From the NCBI RefSeq assembly GCF_963678245.1, contig NZ_OY782770.1:1-64000 (forward strand): a stretch of DNA of 64,000 nucleotides. Direction: 5' to 3'. This DNA is from an uncultured Sunxiuqinia sp. (GTDB taxonomy: Bacteria > Bacteroidota > Bacteroidia > Bacteroidales > Prolixibacteraceae). This document shows, one piece after another, positions 25,151 to 34,558 of this stretch. Under the pieces are notes generated by a model that was not told where the DNA came from, searched no databases, and worked only from the letters and a program-made list of their open reading frames with translations. The number at the start of each line of letters is the position of its first letter. The first letter of the stretch is position 1. Both the position numbers and the translations under genes were made by a program.

Positions 25151-28100
25151 TTAAAATGAAACTTGTAATCCAAATGTGTAATTACGGGTAATTGGATAGA
25201 CATCAAGACTCACAATTCCGGGTTCCAAGCCTGAAATCCCAACGGTCGTAGGATCAAGCCCTGTGAATTTAGTCAGCGTAAATACATTTTTTACCGTAGC
25301 GTATAGGCGAACACTCCTGACAAACTTACTAAAAACCCTTGGAGACCATCCCACGGTTACATTATCCAGCTTAAAATAATCTCCATCTTCAAGAAAGTAG
25401 TCGGTAACCACCTTGCCAGATGTTATATGACCATTTCTTTCGTAAGCATCTTTCAAAAGATTGACTCCAGGTTCTGCGACCAGACCGTAATACATTTGAT
25501 AGGTGTTCAATATCTGGTAATCAAAACGTCCGCGAAAATAGAGCATCAAATCAAAATTTTTGTAGGTAAAGCTATTGCCCCAAGATAATTCCATTCGAGG
25601 AGCACCATGACCAAGGTATGTTTTGTCTGTCTCTTTAGCTTCAGACGATGCATTAACCTTCTCGGTACCTACTTGCCCGTCTCTCCAAATTAAAATTTTA
25701 CCATCTTCGTCTACACCGGCATATTTGTATCCATAAAAGCTGCCAACCTCGGTATCATCTTCCAGGCGTTGCGCATAGCCGGGATTACCAGGAGATGGCA
25801 AGTCGTAACGATTCATGTATCCTTTAGTAAATGTACCGTTAGAAAATTTATCTAGTTTAGATTTAATATAAGATGCAGTAATATTTGTTGAGTAGCTAAA
25901 TTCGTCTACTTGAACAACATTCCAGTTCAACATTACTTCCAAACCCTTTGAACTGGTAGAAGCCACATTCGTAAAAACCTGATCATGAAGATATGGAGGA
26001 ACAGGAGCATCGTAATTTGAAATTACATCTTTTCCATTACGGACAAAGGCATCAATACTACCAGACAGTTGGCTATTAAATAAACTAAAATCAACACCTA
26101 AGTTATGCGAAATTTGTTTTTCCCATCTCAAGTCAGGATTTGGATTATTTGCAGGACCATACACTTGAATCCATTCTCCTTCGTCGTTCTGCCATTTTCC
26201 ATATCCCTGATAACGAGCTAAGGCAGCATAACGATCAAAACCGGAACGACCTGTTTCTCCGTACGATAAACGAATTTTCAAATCATCTATGAAATCTGCG
26301 CTCTGCATCCAAGGCATCTTAGAAAGTCTCCAGGCAGCTGATGCCGCGGGGAAAGTACCCCACTTGTTTTCCGATCCGAACTTGGTATTACCCTCATATC
26401 TTACTGAACCTGTAAACAAAAATTTATCGTCAAAATTATAATTTACGCGACCAAAAAAAGCAATTGTTTTTTCTTTACTTCTCCAGGAATCCATACCCAA
26501 TCGACCTTCTTCCAACTGCCAGCTCCCTGCATCTAAGTTGTTATACCCAAATGCATCTGACGGGAAATCCATATTCTCTGCCCAGAACCCATGATTGTTG
26601 AATTCCTGATAAGAATATCCACCCATTAATTTGATATCGTGCTTATCGATTGTTGTGTAGTAATTGCCAATCCATTCCAGCGTATAATCACCCCATTTCT
26701 CATTTTCCAAACGGGCACGGCCGGTACGCATATTATCGACCGATTCTTTCGCTTTTGAAGTATAATATTCCCTGCGATACTCATCATGTTTTTGACGAGC
26801 AAGCTTAAGCTCGGTATTCAGGTTCGATAATAAGTTCAGTTTGATGGTGAAATCAATGATTGAATACTCCTGGTCGGCGCCATTTTCTCTTTCTTTCAGC
26901 TCCTGAACCGGATTAAAAGTAGCATAGCCATACATACGATAATATCCTGATGGATTATTTTCGTCGTAAACAGGGATGGTAGGATTCAATTTAACGGCTT
27001 GCTGAAATACTCCGTAGTTTGTGTATTCTTCCGACGCATCTTTGAAAGAAAGATTTCCACTCAACTCCAATAGACCGTCCAACGCTTTTTGCTGAAAACT
27101 GGCGCGAATACCGGTTTCTTGTCTCTCAGAAGCAATATCAATCGCCGTTTTTTCGCGATAGTTTGCTGAGATGCGGAAGATTGTATTTTCACTACCTCCT
27201 GATGCAGAGATAAAGTGATTTTGTCCAAAATTATCTTTACGGATCAGCTCGTCATACCAATTTGTTCTGCCACCACGGTCCACATCGATTTCATGTGAAA
27301 GAAATTCTTCGGGCGATAAAATGTCAGGCTTTTTCGAAACAACATCATGATCAACATAACTATCATATGTTACTATAACACGTCCTGACTTTCCTTTTTT
27401 GGTTTGAACGAGTATTACTCCGTTTGCTGCCCGAGAACCATAAATTGCGGCGGCCGAACCGTCTTTCAATACAGTCATCGACTCAATATCTTGTTGGGCA
27501 ATGTTACGCAAATCGCCACCCGGCATACCATCAATAATAATGAGTGGTCCGTTACCAGCGTCAATAGAAGAGGCTCCACGAACCTGAATATCTGTATCTC
27601 GGTTTGGGTCCGCTGCTGCAGGATTCGAAATTGAAACTCCGGCAACTTTACCGTCAAGCATCTGTATAGGGCTATTAACAGCTCCTTGCACAAGGTCTTT
27701 GCTGGCGACACTTGACACGGCACTGGTCAGGTCTTTTTTCTGCATCGTTCCGTATCCAACAACGACGACTTCATCCAATCCTTGCAACTCTTGTTCTAAA
27801 GTTACATTCAATACTAAATTAGCGCCAACTTTTATTTCTTTGGATTTCATTCCTACAAATGAGAAAACCAGTGTCTCATCGGGAGCTATGTCTCTGATTG
27901 TATAGTTTCCATCCGAGTCAGTTATTGTTCCATTTGTAGTTTCTTTCACGATAATAGTTGCTCCCGGTATTGGATCTCCTTCGTGGTTCGTAACTTTACC
28001 TCTTAGGGGTTTCTCTTGCTGTACATTAGCATTATTCGATGTTAAAAGAATCAGATTATCATCCATTATTTTGAATGAAACTTCCTGATCTTCAAAGAGC

Positions 28101-28396
28101 TGATTCAGAACTTCATCTACACTTTTTTTACTTGCTTTTAGATTGACCCTGCGATCAACGTTGACCTGTTCTCGTTGATAAAAGAAACGAAAATCGGTTG
28201 TTTCTTCTATCTCCATAAACACATCCGAGATTTTCTTATTCTCCATATCGAGAGTTAGCTTGGTTGTTTGCGAATACACAGAGGCAGAAACCTGCATCAT
28301 ACAAGCCAGCAAGGTTAGTAAGGTTAGCTTCATCTTAAAGAATAGATTTTGTTTTTCCCTTCGTCTAACAGGGACAGAAAATTCATTTTTTTTCAT
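25151..28396 (-). CDS. SusC/RagA TonB-dependent glycan transporter with STN domain
   Basis: A 1081-residue outer-membrane transporter. After the signal region (LTLLTLLACMMQVSASVYSQ) comes an STN domain (residues ~45-115, KISDVFMEIEETTDFRFFYQ), a CarboxypepD_reg-like domain (~130-205, LRGKVTNHEGDPIPGATIIV), the TonB box region and plug (~210-340, LDEVVVVGYGTMQKKDLTSA; GSAAAIYGSRAANGVILVQT) and a long beta-barrel ending in FGLQVSF. The STN domain is the part that signals to FecR anti-sigma factors, matching the adjacent pair. It imports glycan fragments together with SusD. Confidence 0.96.
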   Translation of the reverse strand: MKKNEFSVPVRRREKQNLFFKMKLTLLTLLACMMQVSASVYSQTTKLTLDMENKKISDVFMEIEETTDFRFFYQREQVNVDRRVNLKASKKSVDEVLNQLFEDQEVSFKIMDDNLILLTSNNANVQQEKPLRGKVTNHEGDPIPGATIIVKETTNGTITDSDGNYTIRDIAPDETLVFSFVGMKSKEIKVGANLVLNVTLEQELQGLDEVVVVGYGTMQKKDLTSAVSSVASKDLVQGAVNSPIQMLDGKVAGVSISNPAAADPNRDTDIQVRGASSIDAGNGPLIIIDGMPGGDLRNIAQQDIESMTVLKDGSAAAIYGSRAANGVILVQTKKGKSGRVIVTYDSYVDHDVVSKKPDILSPEEFLSHEIDVDRGGRTNWYDELIRKDNFGQNHFISASGGSENTIFRISANYREKTAIDIASERQETGIRASFQQKALDGLLELSGNLSFKDASEEYTNYGVFQQAVKLNPTIPVYDENNPSGYYRMYGYATFNPVQELKERENGADQEYSIIDFTIKLNLLSNLNTELKLARQKHDEYRREYYTSKAKESVDNMRTGRARLENEKWGDYTLEWIGNYYTTIDKHDIKLMGGYSYQEFNNHGFWAENMDFPSDAFGYNNLDAGSWQLEEGRLGMDSWRSKEKTIAFFGRVNYNFDDKFLFTGSVRYEGNTKFGSENKWGTFPAASAAWRLSKMPWMQSADFIDDLKIRLSYGETGRSGFDRYAALARYQGYGKWQNDEGEWIQVYGPANNPNPDLRWEKQISHNLGVDFSLFNSQLSGSIDAFVRNGKDVISNYDAPVPPYLHDQVFTNVASTSSKGLEVMLNWNVVQVDEFSYSTNITASYIKSKLDKFSNGTFTKGYMNRYDLPSPGNPGYAQRLEDDTEVGSFYGYKYAGVDEDGKILIWRDGQVGTEKVNASSEAKETDKTYLGHGAPRMELSWGNSFTYKNFDLMLYFRGRFDYQILNTYQMYYGLVAEPGVNLLKDAYERNGHITSGKVVTDYFLEDGDYFKLDNVTVGWSPRVFSKFVRSVRLYATVKNVFTLTKFTGLDPTTVGISGLEPGIVSLDVYPITRNYTFGLQVSF

Positions 28397-28426
28397 AAAT
28401 TTGAATGTTGTTGATTAATAATTAGT

Positions 28427-28490
28427 AGGTGTAACAGCACCTGGTTATTAACTTACAGGCCGGTTAGATGTAACAGCATCTGCCGGCTTT
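28427..28490 (-). promoter_or_regulatory. Two related hairpins in the susC leader
   Basis: On the + strand, AGGTG taacag CACCT (28427-28442) and AGATG taacag CATCT nested in GCCGG/CCGGC (28459-28487) share the same loop, taacag. The second is followed on the + strand by CTTTTGAGTTTT, so it could terminate an antisense RNA; on the minus strand both fold in the susC 5' leader. Confidence 0.5.
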
Positions 28491-28532
28491 TGAGTTTTAG
28501 TTGATTTAGTTTTCACATAGGCATCCTCCTTT

Positions 28533-29522
28533 TTATTTTTTTGTCACCACAATTATCTGATTCTTAATCACATAATCAACAGGAAGTGTTTTTTGTAAGA
28601 TATCTAATACCTCAATGATTGTCTCATTTTGAATAGTTCCATCGTAATGGAAATTTAAAATCCGAGGGTCTTCAATCCGAATTTCAACTCCATACTTTCG
28701 CTCCAGCAAAGTGGCTAACTCTCCCAAACTCATGTTCACAAATATGAGTTTATTGTCTTTCCATGAAGTATAAAGCTTCGGTTTTACTTCTCCTACCCGC
28801 AAGGATTTCTCTCGTTTGTTATAAACCAATTGCTCTCCGGGAATGAGCACCACATCTTGTTTTAGTTTTAGCTTTTTGGTAGACTGAACGCAAATACTTC
28901 CTTCTTCCAGAGTTGTGACGACCTCATCATCTTCAACGTAGGCCTTCACGTTAAACTCAGTACCCATTACCCGGACATCGTAATACGACGTATGAACGAT
29001 AAATGGAATTTCGGTTGACTTCTGAACATCAAACCATGCCTCTCCGGTCAGGAAAACTTCCCTGCTATTGGCTTCCATATCGCAAGCATATTTAATTTCA
29101 GAACCTGAATTGAGAAAGATGACGGTTCCATCAGGTAAAATCACCTCAGAGACAGAACCTTTTGGAGCAATAGCCGTATGGTAGTCCGGAGAATGATGAC
29201 TGGAAGTGTACTGCAAAATGTTTCCCGTCAGTAAGCCAACCACCAGAATAGCTGCAGCCGCATACCAAAAATTGATTGATCGACTGGCTGATTTTTCTTT
29301 TCCGCTTGTATTCTCAATTTTGCTCCACAAACGATCAAACCGTGTGTCTTCATCAGCAACCAGATGAACCTCTTTGTCGTTTCCCAACTGTTCATAGAGC
29401 TCATTTTTCAAATCATACTCCAGCTCCTCTTTATGAAAAAGACTTTTCACTTTTTTGCTTTCGCTTTCGCTTAAATCTCCTGATTTTAAATGTTCTAATT
29501 TGTATTTTAACTGATCCCTCAT
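28533..29522 (-). CDS. FecR-family anti-sigma factor
   Basis: A 329-residue inner-membrane protein. The N-terminal ~80 residues are cytosolic and bind the sigma factor. A membrane helix is at about 84-103 (FWYAAAAILVVGLLTGNILQ). The periplasmic FecR domain spans about 115-215 (SEVILPDGTVIFLNSGSEI, EVFLTGEAWFDVQ, RVMGTEFNVKAY, TTLEEGSICV). A DUF4974 domain follows (VNMSLGELATLLERKYGVEI). It should relay the signal from the SusC STN domain and release the sigma factor. It lies 78 bp after the sigma gene. Confidence 0.95.
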   Translation of the reverse strand: MRDQLKYKLEHLKSGDLSESESKKVKSLFHKEELEYDLKNELYEQLGNDKEVHLVADEDTRFDRLWSKIENTSGKEKSASRSINFWYAAAAILVVGLLTGNILQYTSSHHSPDYHTAIAPKGSVSEVILPDGTVIFLNSGSEIKYACDMEANSREVFLTGEAWFDVQKSTEIPFIVHTSYYDVRVMGTEFNVKAYVEDDEVVTTLEEGSICVQSTKKLKLKQDVVLIPGEQLVYNKREKSLRVGEVKPKLYTSWKDNKLIFVNMSLGELATLLERKYGVEIRIEDPRILNFHYDGTIQNETIIEVLDILQKTLPVDYVIKNQIIVVTKK

Positions 29523-29600
29523 CCGTCACTTTTTATACTGGTAGTACGAAGGAGTCATTCAATACACTCACGTTAACATGAAAAAAAAATTAAAAAAGTT

Positions 29601-30185
29601 TTAGCAAAACAAATAAAAGAAGAGCATGGCAAACGCTGAGTTTTGGGGGAGATTCTCTTTTAGGAAAGCAGTTGCTCGATAAAGTTGGTTTTCCACAGTG
29701 CGTTTTGAGAGGCCCAAACTCGCTGCGATTTCGTCATTCGAAAGACCATTTTCACGGCTTAATTTAAATATTCTTCGACGTTGCTCTGGCATTTTATCCA
29801 TCAACCGATGAATTTGGGCTAACATATCATTGTAGACGACTTCATCCCATGTCCCCTCGGTCAAAATGTCTTTACCCGAAGCAAATTCATGAAAAGCTTG
29901 TTCGACATTTTTACGCCGGATAAAATCGTAAATACTATTAACTGCGACTTTAAAAATGTAAGAACGAATATTTCCCGAGCCATCCAACAACAAGCGTTTA
30001 TCCCATAATTTCAGAAACACATCCTGAACCAGCTCTTCTGCGTCGTGTTCCGATTTAAGGTAGCTATAGGCAAACCGGTGAATTTTAATCCCGTATCGAC
30101 CATATAGTATGCGAAACGCATCTTTTGATCCTTCTTTTAATTGCCTGGCCAATTCCTGATCTTTTATGTCGAGGGAAACTTTCAC
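29601..30185 (-). CDS. ECF sigma factor of the polysaccharide locus
   Basis: A 194-residue sigma-70 protein of the Bacteroidota expansion group. Region 2: LYGRYGIKIHRFAYSYLKSE, DAEELVQDVFLKLWDKR, then GNIRSYIFKVAVNSIYDF. Region 4: MPEQRRRIFKLSRENGLSND and EIAASLGLSKRTVENQLYRA. A hydrophobic C-terminus (FAMLFFYLFC) is common in this group. The start is GTG 30185. It is paired with the FecR gene and should drive susCD. A -7 element lies just upstream at 30211. Confidence 0.95.
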   Translation of the reverse strand: MKVSLDIKDQELARQLKEGSKDAFRILYGRYGIKIHRFAYSYLKSEHDAEELVQDVFLKLWDKRLLLDGSGNIRSYIFKVAVNSIYDFIRRKNVEQAFHEFASGKDILTEGTWDEVVYNDMLAQIHRLMDKMPEQRRRIFKLSRENGLSNDEIAASLGLSKRTVENQLYRATAFLKENLPQNSAFAMLFFYLFC

Positions 30186-30210
30186 GGACTGCTATTTAGT
30201 TGGCTTCGGG

Positions 30211-30218
30211 CAAAGATA
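30211..30218 (-). promoter_or_regulatory. -7 promoter element of the sigma gene
   Basis: The minus strand reads TATCTTTG, a match to TAnnTTTG, 26 bp before the GTG start. No clear -33 TTG is seen. Confidence 0.45.
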
Positions 30219-30340
30219 AAATAAATTCACCTCCTCCTATTGAATAACTGCTTTTTTGTTAATCAAATTCGATTTTTGCAAAAAATTTAATATGATTCGC
30301 CCGCGATCTTGCTAAATAAATCTCTCATCAGCGAAAAAGT

Positions 30341-31375
30341 CTATCTCCGATTAATCCAAGCCGTTCGGCCAATCGAATCATATTCTTTTGAAAAATAAGG
30401 CTGAAAAACCAAGGTGGTATCTTCAACTCCGGTAAAAGTAAAAGTTGTCAATTTACCAGCCGGCGAGACCATTTTTAAATAATCGATTGGATTTTCTTTA
30501 TGAAATGCGAGCTGCTTTATTGATGAATTAAGATAAGTTAGAAATAAGGATCCATAAGTTAGTGCAAAAGCAGAATCATTGTTTTCAACAACTTCCGGCT
30601 CAATCCCTATCATTATTTCAACCTCATCGCCATTTTTCCATTTTTTAGCAATCTCGGTATATCGTCCCGGAATAACGGCATACTTCACTCCTTTTACCAT
30701 TATAGTGGAGTTGGTTGCCCACTCTGGTATCCGGATATAAAAATCAAGATAGCGAGTATCCTGCAATTCAACTTTTATCGAAATCCGGTTATCGAACGGA
30801 TAATCAGTTGCCTGCACTAAACGTACGACTCCTCCAGTTGTGTGCTCGTAATGAAGACTTGAACTCCCTAATACGTTGAAATAAATCCGGTCGTACAAAC
30901 GGGTATAGTAAAATGATTTTAATTGCGCCTTGGATATTTGATTGTTGCCAACCGGATTGTAAGCAATGCGTTCCAAGGCATCAGCAAACCTTACCTCTTG
31001 CGTATATTTTAACAAACTGTCACTTAAGGCCACCCAAGCATTTACATCCTTAATCGATAGTGTTTCAAAATTCAATAAAACCTCTTGGTTTAAACCATCC
31101 CATTGCTTCGATAAATTAGTGCCATCAAGTTCTTTCCGTTCTGCCTTTAATTGCTCTAAACGTTTCGACATGCTCTCTATTTCTGAAATAAAGTACGATG
31201 AGTCTGCTTGAAGAAACTGATCGACAGAATCTGTTACAAGTAATTCAGCTAAAACACCTCCTAATGAGATTTGATCAGGCAAAAGCCGTTCCGATTTATC
31301 AATCGGATCGGTTGTTGATCGTATGCTACATGACACAGCCCCGAAGACTAGATATAGTGCAATTAGTTTTTTCAT
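30341..31375 (-). CDS. Lipoprotein with GH127-like C-terminal domain
   Basis: A 344-residue lipoprotein (signal LIALYLVFGAVSC). Residues ~45-125 are helical (IESMSKRLEQLKAERKELDG), a probable coiled coil. Residues ~170-335 resemble the beta-sandwich that follows the catalytic barrel in GH127 beta-L-arabinofuranosidases: LYDRIYFNVLGSSSL, TDYPFDNRISIKVEL, FYIRIPEWATNSTIMVKGVK, YTEIAKKWKNGDEVEIMIGI, ALTYGSLFLTYL. The catalytic (alpha/alpha)6 domain is absent, so it is not expected to be an enzyme. It may bind sugar at the cell surface for the neighbouring locus. The family match is by eye. Confidence 0.65.
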   Translation of the reverse strand: MKKLIALYLVFGAVSCSIRSTTDPIDKSERLLPDQISLGGVLAELLVTDSVDQFLQADSSYFISEIESMSKRLEQLKAERKELDGTNLSKQWDGLNQEVLLNFETLSIKDVNAWVALSDSLLKYTQEVRFADALERIAYNPVGNNQISKAQLKSFYYTRLYDRIYFNVLGSSSLHYEHTTGGVVRLVQATDYPFDNRISIKVELQDTRYLDFYIRIPEWATNSTIMVKGVKYAVIPGRYTEIAKKWKNGDEVEIMIGIEPEVVENNDSAFALTYGSLFLTYLNSSIKQLAFHKENPIDYLKMVSPAGKLTTFTFTGVEDTTLVFQPYFSKEYDSIGRTAWINRR

Positions 31376-31479
31376 TCCTAAATCTATTTTCTGCTGTAAT
31401 GAACAGAAAACTGCCTCTCAAGTTCATACAAATAATCTGATTGTATACTTACAATGTCAAAATTAAATATCTGAAAACA

Positions 31480-31512
31480 GTTGTTTTATATACATTAAAA
31501 ATCGTAATTTTG
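31480..31512 (+). promoter_or_regulatory. Promoter of the MATE exporter gene
   Basis: TTG at 31480-31482 and TAATTTTG (TAnnTTTG) at 31505-31512 are 22 bp apart, fitting the Bacteroidota consensus. The transcript would have a leader of about 150 nt containing a small reading frame. Confidence 0.6.
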
Positions 31513-31538
31513 CTCACGAATAAAAAGGAGACCACATC

Positions 31539-31589
31539 ATGATGATTACTATTCCTGCTACGGTCATTAATTACGCGGCCAACTGCTAA
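31539..31589 (+). CDS. Possible 16-codon leader peptide upstream of MATE gene
   Basis: ATGATG opens a 16-residue frame (MMITIPATVINYAANC, stop TAA), 8 bp after a strong Shine-Dalgarno sequence (AAGGAG). Strong SD sites are uncommon in Bacteroidota, which makes the site stand out. It ends 81 bp before the exporter start and lies inside its mRNA leader. It may regulate exporter expression by ribosome stalling, as leader peptides of drug-resistance genes do. No clear alternative hairpins were found. Confidence 0.45.
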   Translation: MMITIPATVINYAANC

Positions 31590-31670
31590 GTTTTTGCCTA
31601 GGTTACAAATAACTTTTTTAAGCATTTTTGTATCAATCCTTTTTATCAATCTTTTTAAATTTCCAAACAC

Positions 31671-33107
31671 ATGTTATTCAATAAATTTGTTTTGCTGACT
31701 CGCAAAATAAAAACCACAAACTTCAAATCTTTATGGGCAGATGTTAAAGAATCAATAACCGGTAGCGAAAGAGACTTCACGACTACCAGCCTTGGGAAAG
31801 CCATTTTCTTACTCTCGGTTCCTATGATATTGGAAATGGCTATGGAATCGGTATTTGCTGTTGTGGATATCTTTTTTGTATCGCGACTAGGTGCAGATGC
31901 TATAGCAACGGTAGGGATCACCGAATCGACAATGACCATTGTGTATGCCATTGGGATTGGATTAAGCACAGCAACTACCGCACTTGTCGCTCGCCGAGTT
32001 GGTGAAAAGAAAGCGGGCAAAGCAGGTAATGCTGCTTTTCAAGCCATAGTGGTTGGAGTAGCCTTTTCCATTATCCTCGCGATACCGGGCTTCATTTATG
32101 CCAAAGAATTTTTACGGCTAATGGGAGCTAGCAATGAGATGACCTCCGAAGGCTATTTCTACCCGATGATCATGTTTGGTAGCAATGTGGTAATCATGCT
32201 TCTTTTCATCATCAATGCTGTTTTCCGAAGTTCAGGCGATGCCGCCATATCTATGCGAGTACTGTGGATGGCTAATATTATTAACCTTATTCTTGATCCA
32301 GTTCTGATTTTCGGCATCGGACCTTTTCCTGAAATGGGGATAAAAGGTGCTGCTGTTGCAACAACAATCGGACGAGGACTAGCGGTCTGCTACCAGTTTT
32401 ACCTGTTGTTTAAGGGAAACGGCCGCATTCATTTGGACATCAATAATTTAAGTATCCGTTTTAATATCATCGTAAAATTGCTGAAACTATCGATCGGTGG
32501 AATTTTTCAATATTTGATTGCCACTTCGAGTTGGATAATTCTAGTACGGCTGGTAGCAGAATTAGGAGCTGATGTTTTAGCTGGGTACACCATTGCCATA
32601 CGCATTATCATATTTGCACTATTACCATCGTGGGGCTTATCGAATGCCGCTGCAACTTTGGTAGGACAAAATCTTGGAGCGAAGCGACCTAATCGTGCAG
32701 AAAAGTCAGTTTGGATAACCGGAATTGCAAATATCATCATGATGAGTGTGATTGGCATTTTTATTTTGCTAATGCCAGGCAAACTTATACAGCTTTTTAT
32801 TGAAGCCCCTGCTGTCGTTGAAAGCGGAATTACAACCTTGCAATGGTTGGGTGCCGGGCTTCTTTTTTATGCTTTTGGAATGGTTGTGGTTCAGGGATTC
32901 AATGGAAGTGGCGACACGCTTACTCCTACAAAAATAAATCTGGTTTGCTTTTGGGCGATTGAAATTCCATTAGCATACCTGCTTGCGATGAATCTGGAAA
33001 TGGGAATCACCGGCATATGTATGTCAATTATTATTTCCGAATCATTACTAACCGTTATTGGTGTAATCGTATTTAGACAAGGCAAGTGGAAGCTTCGGAA
33101 AGTATAA
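31671..33107 (+). CDS. MATE-family efflux transporter
   Basis: A 478-residue inner-membrane protein with about 12 helices in two halves. Typical MATE segments are present: LLSVPMILEMAMESVFAVVD and FFVSRLGADAIATVGITEST in the first half, FRSSGDAAISMRVLWMANI near helices 4-5, and LPSWGLSNAAATLVGQNLGA in the second half. A soluble N-terminus of about 40 residues precedes helix 1. It exports cationic drugs or metabolites by sodium or proton antiport. It may be regulated through the leader peptide at 31539. Confidence 0.93.
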   Translation: MLFNKFVLLTRKIKTTNFKSLWADVKESITGSERDFTTTSLGKAIFLLSVPMILEMAMESVFAVVDIFFVSRLGADAIATVGITESTMTIVYAIGIGLSTATTALVARRVGEKKAGKAGNAAFQAIVVGVAFSIILAIPGFIYAKEFLRLMGASNEMTSEGYFYPMIMFGSNVVIMLLFIINAVFRSSGDAAISMRVLWMANIINLILDPVLIFGIGPFPEMGIKGAAVATTIGRGLAVCYQFYLLFKGNGRIHLDINNLSIRFNIIVKLLKLSIGGIFQYLIATSSWIILVRLVAELGADVLAGYTIAIRIIIFALLPSWGLSNAAATLVGQNLGAKRPNRAEKSVWITGIANIIMMSVIGIFILLMPGKLIQLFIEAPAVVESGITTLQWLGAGLLFYAFGMVVVQGFNGSGDTLTPTKINLVCFWAIEIPLAYLLAMNLEMGITGICMSIIISESLLTVIGVIVFRQGKWKLRKV

Positions 33108-33206
33108 GTTATCAATTTGTATCGGTCTTGACAAAAACAGACGGTCACAAATTCCGTTTTTTACCAGATGGTCTTATTATCTAGGGAATAACGCGAAAAG
33201 CTTCTG

Positions 33207-34227
33207 TTACGATTTCTTGGACTTACCATTTGTAAAGAGCGTAGTCAGCTTCTTCAAGTTCTGTGTTTGCTCTGCTAACTGTTCTGCATTCGCAGCCAAC
33301 TCCTCAGAGTAAGCCGCATTATTATGGGTCGATGAATCTAACGAGCGGATGGCATTTCGAACCGAACCAACTACAGAATCCTGAATACAAGCTATTCTTA
33401 TCACTTCCTGCTTTAGCTTTATGGTTTCCCAAATATGCGGAATAGATTTATTCAGCAAATTGGAAGTTTCAAGCGCACGATCTACACTTTCTTTCAAAAT
33501 ACTATTAATCTCATCTGCGGCCAGCTTAATCTTTATTGCCAGCTTTTTACCTCATCGGCAACCACAGCAAAACCGCGACCTGCATCTCCTGGTCGCGCAG
33601 CCTCCGCTGCTGCATTTAATGCAATTAAATTTGTTTGAAAAGCCACATCGTTAACCACTTCAATTTTATCGTTAATCTTAAGTATTGCTTTTATGCTGTA
33701 CTTAGCTTTCTCTTTCAAAAAATCGAGTTTCTCGTAAACTTCATAGCTAATTGTTTCTGTTTCCGACGAATCGGATACACCCCTATGCATGGCTGCCCCA
33801 ATCATCCCAATGTCTTCTGACACTTATTCGGCAGCCGAAGCTTGTTATGTCATAGTTTCTGCTAATAGCTGAGAGTTTGATGTCAGCTTCTCAAATGCTG
33901 CTGATACGCTAGCAGAAGTCTCAACAATAGTCAGCAAATTATGAACCAGCAAAACAACAGATGTACCTAATTTACCGATCTCATCGTTTCGCAATTCAAA
34001 TTGGTCATTACAAACGAAGTAATGACCATGGCTAAACCAATTGAAATGAACCATACCAAATTTTCCGGCAAAATATCCAAAGTTAAAGAGGATTGTGGTT
34101 TCAATGATCAGGATAACTCCAACACGAAATAAAAGGAAGTTTCGTAAAAACCACACAACTGAAAACTGACCTATTTTGATCTTTTAGTCAGAGCAACGAT
34201 AAACAAAACTAAAGCAATAGCAATCAA
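33207..34227 (-). pseudogene. Decayed methyl-accepting chemotaxis protein
   Basis: Fragments in order on the minus strand give two membrane helices, then [52 protein letters not shown] (the chemoreceptor signalling hairpin) and AADEINSILKESVDRAL. The frame is broken by two in-frame TAA codons (33845-33847 and about 33827-33829), each where GAA is expected. It is also broken by one-base losses in A-runs near 33545 and 34183. No periplasmic sensor domain is seen. Four lesions make a true pseudogene very likely. Confidence 0.85.
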
Positions 34228-34230
34228 TTA

Positions 34231-34558
34231 TTAAAGGAATGAATATTTATCTGATTTTTTCAGAACAAAAGTGGTTATCCTTATCTGGAAACTACGATAG
34301 AACAATAGCTCGTTTCGGAGAAGAAAAAAGAATATGACAAACTGAATATGTGAGACTCTACCCCAAAATTAAATAACAGACAACTATCCGCATTATTTGC
34401 CCGTTACTTGATACCGAATCTATCTTCTGCTCAAGAAAACTTAGCTGGAAATTCATTCACCCAAAAAAATTCCCTATTTGCCGAAAATGTCATTCATAGC
34501 CAAACAATAAATCCTACTTTAGTTCATCGAATAAATTTTGATCACTTAATTTTCAGAA
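34231..34558 (+). other. Non-coding stretch
   Basis: No gene, RNA or strong repeat is visible. It may contain further remains of the chemoreceptor 5' end on the minus strand and the promoter of yccF near its right edge (taaattttg, 34530-34538, close to TAnnTTTG). Confidence 0.4.
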
